Both the position numbers and the translations under genes were made by a program. Below are positions 29,174 to 38,728 of a DNA stretch of 64,000 nucleotides, in pieces; the first letter of the stretch is position 1, and each line of letters opens with the position of its first letter. The notes beneath the pieces are model-generated. The model had not been told where the DNA came from, searched no databases, and saw nothing but the letters and a program-made list of their open reading frames with translations. The stretch spans positions 1,240,001 through 1,304,000 of the forward strand of contig NC_009445.1 of NCBI RefSeq assembly GCF_000026145.1. Reading direction: 5' to 3'. The DNA is from Bradyrhizobium sp. ORS 278 (GTDB lineage: Bacteria > Pseudomonadota > Alphaproteobacteria > Rhizobiales > Xanthobacteraceae).

Positions 29174-29188
29174 TTAACGCAACCTTAA
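29174..29188. promoter_or_regulatory. CtrA-type box between the response regulator and pepF
   Basis: TTAA (29174-29177), seven bases, TTAA (29185-29188) match the full CtrA consensus. The site is 60 bp before the regulator start (29114) and 46 bp before pepF (29235), so it could act on either or both. Confidence 0.45.
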
Positions 29189-29234
29189 ACCTCGCTGATC
29201 GGGATAAACGTTCGAACAACAGGTTACCCATCCG

Positions 29235-31202
29235 ATGACCTCGCGCGCCTCTTCCGCTCTCCGCAAGCCGACCAAAGCTGCTCCTCCCTCCAAAGCCGTC
29301 AAGGCCAAGAAGGCCGCCGTGAAACCGACATCGAAGCCGAAACCGGCCGCGGTCAAAGCAGGTCGCGGTGCCGCGGCCAAATCGTCCGCCAAGCCCGCGA
29401 AGACGGTGGTCGCCGCGAAGACCGGAATCGGGACGCTGCCCGAATGGAATCTCGGCGATCTTTATAGCGGCATCGACGCGCCGGAGATCGCTCACGATCT
29501 CGCGAAGATGGATGCCGAATGCGTCGCGTTTGAGACCGATTACAAGGGCAAGATCGCCGAGCATGTCGCGCGCGAAGACGGCGGCGAATGGCTCGCGGCG
29601 GCGGTGCGCCGTTATGAGGCGATCGACGATCTCGCCGGTCGGCTCGGCTCCTTCGCGGGTCTCGCGCATGCCGGCGACAGTGTCGATCCGGCGATCTCCA
29701 AATTCTACGGCGACATCTCTGAGCGGCTGACGACCGCCTCGACGCATCTGTTGTTCTTCCCGCTCGAGCTCAACCGCATCGACGATTCCGTCATTGCGCG
29801 CGCGATGGAGACGCCGGCACTGGGCCATTACCGGCCCTGGATCGAGGATCTGCGCAAGGACAAGCCGTATCAGCTCGAGGACCGCGTCGAGCAGCTGTTC
29901 CATGAGAAGTCTCAGACCGGGTATTCGGCGTGGAACCGGCTGTTCGACCAGACCATCGCGGGGCTGCGCTTCCAGGTCGATGGCAAGGAGCTCGCGATCG
30001 AGCCGACCCTGAACTTCCTGCAGGACCGCGACGGCGGCAAGCGCAAGGCGGCGGCCGAGGCGCTGGCCAAGACCTTCAAAGCCAATGAGCGCACGTTCGC
30101 GCTGATCACCAACACGCTCGCCAAGGACAAGGACATCTCCGACCGCTGGCGCGGCTTCCAGGATGTCGCGGACTCGCGCCATCTCAACAACCGCGTCGAG
30201 CGTGAGGTCGTGGACGCGCTGGTGGCCTCGGTGCGCGCGGCCTATCCGAAACTGTCGCATCGCTACTATCGGCTCAAGGCGCGCTGGTTCAAGAAGAAGA
30301 AGCTCGCGCATTGGGACCGCAACGCTCCGCTGCCCTTCGCCGCCAATGCCACCATCGCCTGGCCGGAGGCCAAGAACATGGTGCTGACGGCCTATCGCGG
30401 CTTCTCGCCCGAGATGGCCGATATCGCGCAGCGCTTCTTCGACCAGAGCTGGATCGATGCGCCGGTGCGTCCCGGCAAAGCGCCGGGCGCATTCTCGCAC
30501 CCGACCACGCCGTCGGCGCATCCCTACGTGCTGATGAACTACCAGGGCAAGCCGCGCGACGTGATGACGCTCGCGCATGAGCTCGGCCATGGCGTGCACC
30601 AGGTGCTCGCGGCGAAGAATGGCGCGCTGATGGCGCCGACGCCTTTGACGCTCGCCGAGACCGCGAGCGTGTTCGGCGAGATGCTGACCTTCAAGCGGCT
30701 GTTGTCGCAGACCAAGGATGCCAAGCAGCGTCAGGCGCTGCTCGCGGGCAAGGTCGAGGACATGATCAACACCGTGGTCCGGCAAATCGCGTTCTATTCA
30801 TTCGAGCGCGCGGTTCATACCGAGCGCAAGCACGGCGAGCTCACCGCCGAGCGCCTCGGCCAGCTGTGGCTGTCGGTGCAGACCGAGAGCCTCGGCGAGG
30901 CGATCGAGATCAAGCCGGGCTACGAGAACTTCTGGACGTACATCCCGCACTTCATCCATTCGCCGTTCTACGTCTACGCCTATGCGTTCGGCGATTGCCT
31001 CGTGAACTCGCTCTACGCCGTCTACGAGCACGCCGCCGATGGCTTTGCCGAGCGCTATCTCGCAATGCTCGCGGCCGGCGGCACCAAGCATTATTCCGAG
31101 CTGCTCAAGCCGTTCGGTCTGGATGCCAAGGATCCCAGGTTCTGGGATGGCGGCCTGTCGGTCATCGCCGGCATGATCGACGAGCTGGAGGCGATGGGGT
31201 AG
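29235..31202 (+). CDS. pepF: M3 family oligoendopeptidase F
   Basis: A 655-residue cytosolic zinc peptidase that degrades short peptides. The zinc site is MTLAHELGHGVHQ (HELGH at 448-452) with the third ligand in TLAETASVFGEML, and substrate-side motifs follow (FWTYIPHFIHSPFYVYAYAFG). The catalytic part starts near residue 65 (LPEWNLGDLYSG). Before it lies an unusual 60-residue Lys/Ala/Pro-rich tail (KAAPPSKAVKAKKAAVKPTS) resembling histone H1-like tails; without it the length would match the family. The start is the ATG at 29235, with few alternatives. Confidence 0.92.
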   Translation: MTSRASSALRKPTKAAPPSKAVKAKKAAVKPTSKPKPAAVKAGRGAAAKSSAKPAKTVVAAKTGIGTLPEWNLGDLYSGIDAPEIAHDLAKMDAECVAFETDYKGKIAEHVAREDGGEWLAAAVRRYEAIDDLAGRLGSFAGLAHAGDSVDPAISKFYGDISERLTTASTHLLFFPLELNRIDDSVIARAMETPALGHYRPWIEDLRKDKPYQLEDRVEQLFHEKSQTGYSAWNRLFDQTIAGLRFQVDGKELAIEPTLNFLQDRDGGKRKAAAEALAKTFKANERTFALITNTLAKDKDISDRWRGFQDVADSRHLNNRVEREVVDALVASVRAAYPKLSHRYYRLKARWFKKKKLAHWDRNAPLPFAANATIAWPEAKNMVLTAYRGFSPEMADIAQRFFDQSWIDAPVRPGKAPGAFSHPTTPSAHPYVLMNYQGKPRDVMTLAHELGHGVHQVLAAKNGALMAPTPLTLAETASVFGEMLTFKRLLSQTKDAKQRQALLAGKVEDMINTVVRQIAFYSFERAVHTERKHGELTAERLGQLWLSVQTESLGEAIEIKPGYENFWTYIPHFIHSPFYVYAYAFGDCLVNSLYAVYEHAADGFAERYLAMLAAGGTKHYSELLKPFGLDAKDPRFWDGGLSVIAGMIDELEAMG

Positions 31203-31218
31203 GGGTGTAAAACATTTG

Positions 31219-31247
31219 TTGAACGAGCAAGGCTCCTCTGTTATACA
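31219..31247 (+). promoter_or_regulatory. Promoter of the toxin-antitoxin operon
   Basis: TTGAAC (31219-31224) and TATACA (31242-31247) are separated by 17 bp, a near-consensus housekeeping promoter 25 bp upstream of the antitoxin start. Confidence 0.7.
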
Positions 31248-31265
31248 GTCTGTAGAACAGAGGAG
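31233..31265 (+). promoter_or_regulatory. Operator covering the -10 box and ribosome binding site of the toxin-antitoxin operon
   Basis: CTCCTCTGTT (31233-31242) and AACAGAGGAG (31256-31265) form a perfect 10-bp inverted repeat with a 13-bp spacer. The left arm touches the -10 box and the right arm contains the AGGAG ribosome binding site. Autorepression by the AbrB-type antitoxin is inferred; in RNA the same repeat could also pair and mask the ribosome binding site. Confidence 0.65.
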
Positions 31266-31271
31266 ATTCCC

Positions 31272-31535
31272 ATGAATGAGACTCCCAAGGATCTGAAGCC
31301 AGATTCCAGCGTGGTCCTGCAGGTCCGCAAGATCGGCAATTCCATCGGCCTCATCTTGCCGAAGGAGATGGTGGCTCGGCTCAATCTTAAGGAAGGCGAC
31401 AAGCTGTTTCCCGTCGAGCAGCCGGGCGGGACGCTCGTGCTCACGCCTCACGATCCGGATTTCGAGAAGGCGATGACGGTCGCCCGGCGCGGCATGAAAC
31501 GGTACCACAACGCGCTCGCCGAGCTGGCGAAATGA
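31272..31535 (+). CDS. AbrB/MazE-type antitoxin
   Basis: An 87-residue DNA-binding protein. The swapped-hairpin AbrB fold is clear in VVLQVRKIGNSIGLILPKEMVARLNLKEGDKLFPVEQ (about 14-48), with the GNSxGLxLPKEM signature. The C-terminal helix (DFEKAMTVARRGMKRYHNALAELAK) probably wraps the toxin. It has its own promoter and operator and overlaps the toxin gene by four bases, the classic toxin-antitoxin arrangement. Doc toxins more often pair with Phd-type antitoxins; here an AbrB protein takes that place. Confidence 0.85.
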   Translation: MNETPKDLKPDSSVVLQVRKIGNSIGLILPKEMVARLNLKEGDKLFPVEQPGGTLVLTPHDPDFEKAMTVARRGMKRYHNALAELAK

Positions 31536-31918
31536 GCGAGCCGTTTTGGCTCACCCGTCAGATGATCGTCGCAATCCATGATGAGCAGCTTGCAATTCAT
31601 GGCGGAGCAAGTGGCCTGCGCGACGAAGGAATGCTCGAGTCCGCGCTGGACAGGCCGAGAAACAAATGGGCTTACGAAGGTGCGGAGCTTCCGGAGCTTG
31701 CAGCCGCCTACGCTTATGGAATCGCGCGTAATCATCCGTTCGTCGATGGCAACAAGCGCACCTCGCTGCTGGCGCTCTACACGTTTCTTGGCGTCAACGG
31801 TTTCGACTTCGATGTTCCGGAAGCTGAAGCTGCGGCAATGATCCTCGCCCTTGCCGCCGGCGAGGTCAGCGAGGCCAGCCTGACGCGCTGGATCCGCGAT
31901 AATTGGCCTCGCCAATAG
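31532..31918 (+). CDS. doc: Doc-family (Fic-fold) toxin
   Basis: A 128-residue Fic-fold protein. The active-site motif is NHPFVDGNKRTSLLALYTFL, with HPFVDGNKR at 68-76; the catalytic His and the Lys-Arg anchor are present. In phage P1 Doc this site phosphorylates elongation factor EF-Tu and stops translation, while true Fic AMP-transferases carry GNGR instead of GNKR, so a kinase role is more likely here. GGASGLRDEGMLESALDRPRNKWAY is also typical of Doc. It is intact and coupled to the antitoxin by ATGA. Confidence 0.88.
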   Translation: MSEPFWLTRQMIVAIHDEQLAIHGGASGLRDEGMLESALDRPRNKWAYEGAELPELAAAYAYGIARNHPFVDGNKRTSLLALYTFLGVNGFDFDVPEAEAAAMILALAAGEVSEASLTRWIRDNWPRQ

Positions 31919-32023
31919 AGCGATCGGAAAAGCCGATAAACCGCCTTGCATGCCAGCCGTTGCCCTTGCATTGGCTTTGAGGTATGCGACCTTAACAAAG
32001 CATACTTACTCTGGGGGACCCCG

Positions 32024-32176
32024 ATGGCAAACCATGGCGAGATCGCCTACTCGACGGCTGATGGCAACGACTATCCGGCGCACGAGGCTACCTATGAAGG
32101 CTTCATCGCGTTAGTGAAGTACGGCACGATCGGCGTCGCTCTGATCGTCATCTTGATGGCTATTTTCCTCGTTTAG
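32024..32176 (+). CDS. aa3-type cytochrome c oxidase subunit IV
   Basis: A 50-residue single-span membrane protein: MANHGEIAYSTADGNDYPAHEATYEGFIALVKYG followed by one hydrophobic helix (TIGVALIVILMAIFLV). This matches the small bacterial aa3 oxidase subunit IV family (HEATYEGFI motif). It should bind the cytochrome oxidase complex in the inner membrane; its role in the complex is unclear. The start at 32024 has GGGGGA upstream. It stands alone between the toxin-antitoxin pair and the pnt genes, far from any oxidase genes in this window. Confidence 0.85.
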   Translation: MANHGEIAYSTADGNDYPAHEATYEGFIALVKYGTIGVALIVILMAIFLV

Positions 32177-32186
32177 TGTCGCACTG

Positions 32187-32214
32187 GGCCCGCCGGCATC
32201 CCCGCCGGCGGGCC
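32187..32214 (+). terminator. Hairpin between the oxidase subunit and pntAA genes
   Basis: GGCCCGCCGGC (32187-32197) and GCCGGCGGGCC (32204-32214) form a perfect 11-bp stem with a 6-nt loop, 11 bp past the stop codon. The downstream T-run is poor (TTCAGC). Confidence 0.55.
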
Positions 32215-32318
32215 TTCAGCTGACTGCCGCAGCCGATGGCTGACCCTGGCGTCACGCTGGAGCCCATGGACGTCCCGCCCGTTTTTAAGCTCGCGCGCGC
32301 ATCCGCGCCGGAGGCCTC

Positions 32319-33446
32319 ATGAAGATTGCCGTCGCCAAGGAAATCGACCCGTTGGAGCCGCGGGTCGCCGCCTCTCCCGACACGGTGAAGAAGTTCAAGG
32401 CGCTGGGTGCCGAGATCGCGGTCGAGCCCGGCGCCGGCATCAAGTCGGGCCTGCCGGATTCGGAATTCACGGCGGCGGGTGCAACCGTAAGTGCTGATGC
32501 GCTCAAGGACGCCGATATCATCATCAAGGTGAAGCGGCCGGAGGCCTCCGAACTCGCCAACTACCGCCGCGGCGCGCTCGTGTTCGCGATCATGGATCCC
32601 TACGGCAACGACGCCGCGCTGAAAGCGATGGCCGACGCCGGCATCGCGTCCTTCGCGATGGAACTGATGCCACGCATCACCCGCGCGCAGGTCATGGACG
32701 TATTGTCGAGCCAGGCGAACCTCGCCGGTTATCGCGCTGTCATCGAAGGCGCCGAGGCATTCGGCCGCGCCTTCCCGATGATGATGACCGCGGCCGGCAC
32801 CGTGCCGGCAACCAAGGTCTTCGTGATGGGCGTCGGCGTCGCCGGCCTGCAGGCGATCGCGACCGCGCGTCGCCTTGGCGCCATCGTCTCCGCCACTGAC
32901 GTGCGCCCCGCCACCAAGGAGCAGGTCGAGAGTCTCGGCGCGAAGTTCCTGGCCGTCGAGGACGAGGAGTTCAAGAACGCGCAGACCGCCGGCGGCTACG
33001 CCAAGGAGATGTCCAAGGAGTACCAGGCCAAGCAGGCTGCTCTGACGGCGGAACACATCAAGAAGCAGGACGTCATTATCACGACCGCGCTGATCCCCGG
33101 CCGGCCGGCGCCGCGCCTCGTCACCCTGGAGATGGTGAAGTCGATGCGTCCCGGCTCGGTGCTGGTCGACCTCGCGGTCGAACGCGGCGGCAATGTCGAA
33201 GGCGTCAAGCTGGGCGAGACCGTCGAGATCGACGGCGTCAAGATCATCGGTTTCCCGAACCTCGCCGGCCGCGTCGCGGCGTCGGCTTCTGGCCTCTACG
33301 CCCGCAACCTGTTCTCCTTCATCGAGACGATGATCGATAAGAAGGAGAAGACGCTGGCCGTGAACTGGGACGACGAGCTGGTCAAGGCCACGGCTTTGAC
33401 AAAGGACGGCGCCATCGTCCACCCGAATTTCCAGCCTAAGGCTTAG
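32319..33446 (+). CDS. pntAA: NAD(P) transhydrogenase subunit alpha 1
   Basis: A 375-residue soluble NAD(H)-binding subunit of the proton-translocating transhydrogenase, which uses the proton gradient to make NADPH from NADH. It resembles alanine dehydrogenase: MKIAVAKEIDPLEPRVAASPDTVKK at the start, RITRAQVMDVLSSQANLAGYRAV, and the NAD-binding Rossmann stretch KVFVMGVGVAGLQAIATARRLGAIVSATDVR, then VLVDLAVERGGNVEG. The alpha subunit is split into two genes, as in Rhodospirillum and other alphaproteobacteria. pntAB follows 22 bp later. Confidence 0.94.
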   Translation: MKIAVAKEIDPLEPRVAASPDTVKKFKALGAEIAVEPGAGIKSGLPDSEFTAAGATVSADALKDADIIIKVKRPEASELANYRRGALVFAIMDPYGNDAALKAMADAGIASFAMELMPRITRAQVMDVLSSQANLAGYRAVIEGAEAFGRAFPMMMTAAGTVPATKVFVMGVGVAGLQAIATARRLGAIVSATDVRPATKEQVESLGAKFLAVEDEEFKNAQTAGGYAKEMSKEYQAKQAALTAEHIKKQDVIITTALIPGRPAPRLVTLEMVKSMRPGSVLVDLAVERGGNVEGVKLGETVEIDGVKIIGFPNLAGRVAASASGLYARNLFSFIETMIDKKEKTLAVNWDDELVKATALTKDGAIVHPNFQPKA

Positions 33447-33468
33447 TTGAGGATCTAGGAGCAAAGCC

Positions 33469-33786
33469 ATGGAACATGTTGTCCAAGCCGTCGATCCCTT
33501 CGTTTTCCGGCTGTCGATCTTCGTCCTCGCCGTCTTCGTCGGCTACTTCGTGGTTTGGTCGGTGACCCCGGCGCTGCACACGCCGCTGATGTCGGTGACC
33601 AACGCGATCTCCTCCGTCATCGTTGTCGGCGCGCTGCTCGCGGTCGGCGTATCCATGGTGTCGAGCGGCAGTGGTCTGGCGCGGGCGTTCGGCTTCATCG
33701 CGCTGATCTTCGCCTGCGTGAACATCTTCGGAGGCTTCCTCGTCACCCAGCGCATGCTGGCGATGTACAAGAAGAAGTCCAAATAA
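33469..33786 (+). CDS. pntAB: NAD(P) transhydrogenase subunit alpha 2
   Basis: A 105-residue membrane protein with three hydrophobic helices (about 11-32, 44-65 and 70-95), corresponding to the C-terminal membrane part of fused Pnt[36 protein letters not shown] is the conserved core. With PntB it forms the proton channel. It has AGGAGCAAAGCC before the ATG and sits between pntAA and pntB. Confidence 0.93.
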   Translation: MEHVVQAVDPFVFRLSIFVLAVFVGYFVVWSVTPALHTPLMSVTNAISSVIVVGALLAVGVSMVSSGSGLARAFGFIALIFACVNIFGGFLVTQRMLAMYKKKSK

Positions 33787-33844
33787 CAACGCCGCACAAT
33801 AACGCCGCGCGACGCGGGATGACAGGCACAACGGGGCATCTGCA

Positions 33845-35242
<1,398 letters not shown>

Positions 35243-35269
35243 CCCGTCTTGTCAGGAGCCATCACCGCG

Positions 35270-36061
35270 TTGAAATGGCTCCTGATTGTCCTGGTGGCGA
35301 TCTACGCCACCGTGATCGCGGTGCTGTTCGTGCGTCAGCGCGCGATGCTGTTTCCGATCCCGCCGGTCGGCCGCACCGCGCCCGCGGCCGCCGGTTTTCA
35401 GCAAGCTGAAGAGCATGTGCTGACCTCCGCCGATGGCGAGAAGGTCATCGCCTGGCACGTGCCGCCGCAGCCCGGCCGCAAGGTGGTGCTGTATTTCCCG
35501 GGTAATGGCGACTTCCTCGCAGGCGTCGTGTCGCGCTTCAAGGCGCTCACATCCGACGGCACCGGCCTCGTCGCACTGTCCTATCGCGGCTATGCGGGCT
35601 CCACCGGCAGTCCGAGCGAGACGGGGCTGCTTCAGGATGCCGCAGCCGCCTACGCTTTCACGCGCGACCGCTATGAGCCACAACGCATCGTCGTCTGGGG
35701 CTTCTCTCTGGGCAGCGGTGTGGCCACGGCAATCGCCGCGGAGCATCCGATCGACAGGCTCATCCTCGAGGCGCCCTACACGTCCACCGTCGATGTCGCG
35801 TCCGACATGCTGAAGGTGGTTCCGGTCAGTCTGCTGATGCGCGACCGCTTCCACTCCGATCAGCGCATCGCCAAGGTCCACGTGCCGTTGTTGATCATGC
35901 ACGGCGCCAAGGATCCGGGGATTTCGATCCGCTTCGGGGAACGATTGTTCGCGCTTGCGCATGACCCCAAGCGCTTCGTACGGTTTCCCGACGGCGGTCA
36001 CAACGATCTGGATCTTTTTGGTGCGACAGACACTGCCAAAGGTTTCATCAACGCCCCCTAG
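35270..36061 (+). CDS. Membrane-anchored alpha/beta hydrolase
   Basis: About 263 residues. The N-terminal hydrophobic stretch (LKWLLIVLVAIYATVIAVLF) is a likely anchor. The alpha/beta hydrolase domain has the nucleophile elbow GFSLGSGVA, an acid in HGAKDPGIS and the His in DGGHNDLDL, and resembles the Bem46/ABHD13-like group. Substrate unknown. Both plausible starts are TTG; that at 35270 has AGGAG 11 bp upstream, while 35249 lies six bases from the pntB stop. It is tightly downstream of pntB, so probably in the same transcript, without an obvious functional link. Confidence 0.75.
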   Translation: MKWLLIVLVAIYATVIAVLFVRQRAMLFPIPPVGRTAPAAAGFQQAEEHVLTSADGEKVIAWHVPPQPGRKVVLYFPGNGDFLAGVVSRFKALTSDGTGLVALSYRGYAGSTGSPSETGLLQDAAAAYAFTRDRYEPQRIVVWGFSLGSGVATAIAAEHPIDRLILEAPYTSTVDVASDMLKVVPVSLLMRDRFHSDQRIAKVHVPLLIMHGAKDPGISIRFGERLFALAHDPKRFVRFPDGGHNDLDLFGATDTAKGFINAP

Positions 36062-36071
36062 CTTTTTCCGC

Positions 36072-37496
36072 GTGAGCTGGCCTGCGCCGCTTCTCGCCGT
36101 GCTTCTCTCTGCAGCTCTGCCGATTCAGGCGCACGCCGCCGAGCTGAACGGCGCCGCAATGACCTGGCCGTTCGCTCTGCCATTTGCCGGGCTGCTGCTG
36201 TCGATCGCGCTCGGGCCGCTGTTGTTCGCCGGCTTCTGGCATCATCATTACGGCAAGATCGCTGCGGCATGGGCCCTGGTGACGCTGGCGGCGCTGAGCT
36301 GGCAGGCTGGGCTCGGGGCTGCGCTGGCGTCCTTCGTCCATGCGCTGCTCGCCGAATATCTCAGCTTCATCGTGCTGCTGTTCGCGCTCTACACGGTGGC
36401 CGGCGGCATCCTGGTGACGGGCGACATCAGGGGCACGCCCACGACCAACACCTCCATCCTCGCGCTGGGCACCTTCATCGCGAGCGTCGTCGGCACGACC
36501 GGTGCGGCCATGATCCTGGTGCGCCCGCTGATCCGCGCCAATCTGGGCCGGCCGCACAATGTGCACGTGCTGGTGTTCTTCATCATCCTCGCCGCCAATG
36601 TCGGCGGCGCGCTCAGCCCGCTCGGCGATCCGCCGCTGTTCGTCGGCTTCCTGCGCGGCGTCGATTTCTTCTGGACCACGCGCAACATCTGGCTGCAGAC
36701 CGCCATCGTCGCTGGATTGCTGCTCGTGATCTTTGCCGCGATCGACGGGTGGCGCTTTCGTCAGGAAAAGCCGGCGCTGCGGGCATCCCGCACGACTGAG
36801 CCGGTGCGCGTTCGCGGCCTGGTCAACGTCGTGCTGATCGCGGCCATTGTCACCAACACGCTGGTGTCCGCCAACTGGAAGCCGGGCATTGCCTTCGACA
36901 TCGTCGGCACGCATCTCGAGCTGCAGAACCTGGTTCGCGACGCCGTCCTGCTCGTCATTGCCGGCCTGTCGCTCTGGCTCACGCCGGACGAACACCGCGA
37001 GGCGAACGGGTTCAGCTGGGAGCCGATCCGCGAGGTCGCAAAACTGTTCGCGGCAATCTTCACGGCGATCGTCCCGGTCATCGCCATGTTGAATGCCGGT
37101 CACGACGGCTCGTTCGGCTGGCTGCTGAACGCGGTGACCACACCAGCAGGCGCGCCGCGCGAGGTCGCCTATTTCTGGTTCACGGGGCTGATGTCCGCCT
37201 TCCTCGACAATGCACCGACCTATCTTTTGTTCTTTGAACTCGCGGGGGGCGACCCCAAGGTGCTGATGAGCGATCTCTCGGGCACGCTGGCGGCGATCTC
37301 GATGGGCGCGGTCTACATGGGGGCGCTGACCTATATCGGCAATGCGCCGAACTTCATGGTAGCGGCCATTGCCAATGAGCGCGGCATCCAGATGCCCAGC
37401 TTCTTCGGCTACATGGGTCGGGCGGCCGTGGTCCTGCTTCCGTTGTTCCTGCTGCTGACGCTCCTGCCGATCCATCCGCTGCTCAGCCCGCATTGA
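36072..37496 (+). CDS. NhaD-type sodium/proton antiporter
   Basis: About 474 residues and some 12 membrane helices, of the NhaD branch of the ion transporter superfamily. Conserved stretches: ILALGTFIASVVGTTGAAMILVRPLIRAN, FFIILAANVGGALSPLGDPPLFVGFLRG, the acidic FLDNAPTYLLFFELAGG and MGALTYIGNAPNFMVAAIANERGI. These glycine/Asp/Asn-rich motifs form the ion site in NhaD proteins. With the GTG start at 36072 the N-terminus is a cleavable-looking segment ending in QAHAAE; the frame stays open to an ATG at 35955 inside the hydrolase gene. The start is uncertain. Confidence 0.82.
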   Translation: MSWPAPLLAVLLSAALPIQAHAAELNGAAMTWPFALPFAGLLLSIALGPLLFAGFWHHHYGKIAAAWALVTLAALSWQAGLGAALASFVHALLAEYLSFIVLLFALYTVAGGILVTGDIRGTPTTNTSILALGTFIASVVGTTGAAMILVRPLIRANLGRPHNVHVLVFFIILAANVGGALSPLGDPPLFVGFLRGVDFFWTTRNIWLQTAIVAGLLLVIFAAIDGWRFRQEKPALRASRTTEPVRVRGLVNVVLIAAIVTNTLVSANWKPGIAFDIVGTHLELQNLVRDAVLLVIAGLSLWLTPDEHREANGFSWEPIREVAKLFAAIFTAIVPVIAMLNAGHDGSFGWLLNAVTTPAGAPREVAYFWFTGLMSAFLDNAPTYLLFFELAGGDPKVLMSDLSGTLAAISMGAVYMGALTYIGNAPNFMVAAIANERGIQMPSFFGYMGRAAVVLLPLFLLLTLLPIHPLLSPH

Positions 37497-37614
37497 AGTT
37501 GTTTCGGCCGCCATCCGAGGTTGCGTCGGTGGAGACCCGTCATGTCGGGACCCGCGTGACGCGTGCTTTGCCATCGCGCATAGTCGAATGAATGAATTTC
37601 AGGAGCGCGGAATC

Positions 37615-38712
37615 ATGAGCGTGAAGGGTCCCACGCCAGCAACCTCGGTCATCTTCCCCGGCCTTGCCGTCGCGCTGGTCGTCGGCGTCACGGCATTACA
37701 CTACGATTTTACGCCCTCGGCCGCCGGGCTGGTCTTCGCCGCGGTGCTGCTGATCGTCCTGTTCGGGACGGTGTTCGCGGCGGTGCATCACGCCGAGGTG
37801 ATCGCGCACGAAATCGGCGAGCCGTTCGGCACGCTGCTCCTGACCCTGGCGGTGACGGTCATCGAGGTGGCGCTGATCGCCACGATCATGCTCGGCGACA
37901 AGGCCGCGCCGGCACTGGCACGCGATACGGTGTTTGCCGTCGTCATGATCGTCTGCAACGGCCTGGTCGGCCTCTGCGTCTTCATCGGCGGCCTGCGCTA
38001 CCGCGAGCAGGACGTGCTGGTGTCCGGCGCAAATCTGTATCTCAGCGTATTGTTCACGATGGCGACCATCACGCTGGTGCTGCCGAACTATACGCTGACC
38101 TCGCCGGGGCCGGTGTATTCGGCGGCGCAGCTCGCTTTCGTCAGCGTGGTGACGATCCTGCTCTATGCCGTGTTCCTGTACACGCAGACGACACGGCACC
38201 GGGATTACTTCGTCGGCGAATCCGCCGGTTTTGCCGACGACGATGTCAGGCTTCCGCGGGGAAAGCTCCTGCTCAGCATCGGGCTGCTGCTGGTCGCGCT
38301 GCTCGCCGTCGTGCTGCTGGCGAAGAAGTTCTCGCTGGTCGTGGACGCCGGCGTCGCGGCGACCGGCTCACCGCCCGCAGTCGCCGGCGTGCTGGTAGCG
38401 CTGCTGATCCTGCTTCCCGAAAGCGTCGCCGCGATCTCCGCGGCGCGCGCCAACGACCTGCAGAAGAGCATCAACCTGGCGCTCGGCTCCTCGCTGGCCA
38501 CCATCGGTCTGACCATTCCCGCAGTGGCGGTGACAGCCTATGCGCTCGACAAGCAATTGGTGCTCGGGCTCGACGCCCAGGGTATGGTGCTTCTGGTCCT
38601 GACCTTCGTTTTGAGCATGCTGACCTTCGGCACCGGCAGAACCAATATCCTGTTCGGGCTGGTGCACATGGTCGTGTTCGCGATATTCCTCTTCCTGCTC
38701 TTCGTGCCCTGA
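37615..38712 (+). CDS. ChaA-like calcium/proton antiporter
   Basis: A 365-residue cation exchanger with about 11 membrane helices. The two inverted alpha-repeats of the Ca2+/cation antiporter family are visible: HHAEVIAHEIGEPFGTLLLTLAVTVIEVALIATIM (first) and VALLILLPESVAAISAARANDLQKSINLALGSSLATIGLTIPAVA (second), each with the key Glu. This matches ChaA-type Ca2+(Na+)/H+ exchangers. Start 37615 has GGAG nine bases upstream; the ATG at 37588 lacks a ribosome binding site. Together with the preceding NhaD-like gene it suggests a small cation homeostasis unit. Confidence 0.88.
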   Translation: MSVKGPTPATSVIFPGLAVALVVGVTALHYDFTPSAAGLVFAAVLLIVLFGTVFAAVHHAEVIAHEIGEPFGTLLLTLAVTVIEVALIATIMLGDKAAPALARDTVFAVVMIVCNGLVGLCVFIGGLRYREQDVLVSGANLYLSVLFTMATITLVLPNYTLTSPGPVYSAAQLAFVSVVTILLYAVFLYTQTTRHRDYFVGESAGFADDDVRLPRGKLLLSIGLLLVALLAVVLLAKKFSLVVDAGVAATGSPPAVAGVLVALLILLPESVAAISAARANDLQKSINLALGSSLATIGLTIPAVAVTAYALDKQLVLGLDAQGMVLLVLTFVLSMLTFGTGRTNILFGLVHMVVFAIFLFLLFVP

Positions 38713-38728
38713 TTTGAGAGACATTCCC

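Noticed and set aside
36048..37574. Open frame of 508 codons opposite the NhaD-like gene
   Set aside because: Arg/Gln/His/Asp-rich shadow; the plus strand encodes a clear transporter.
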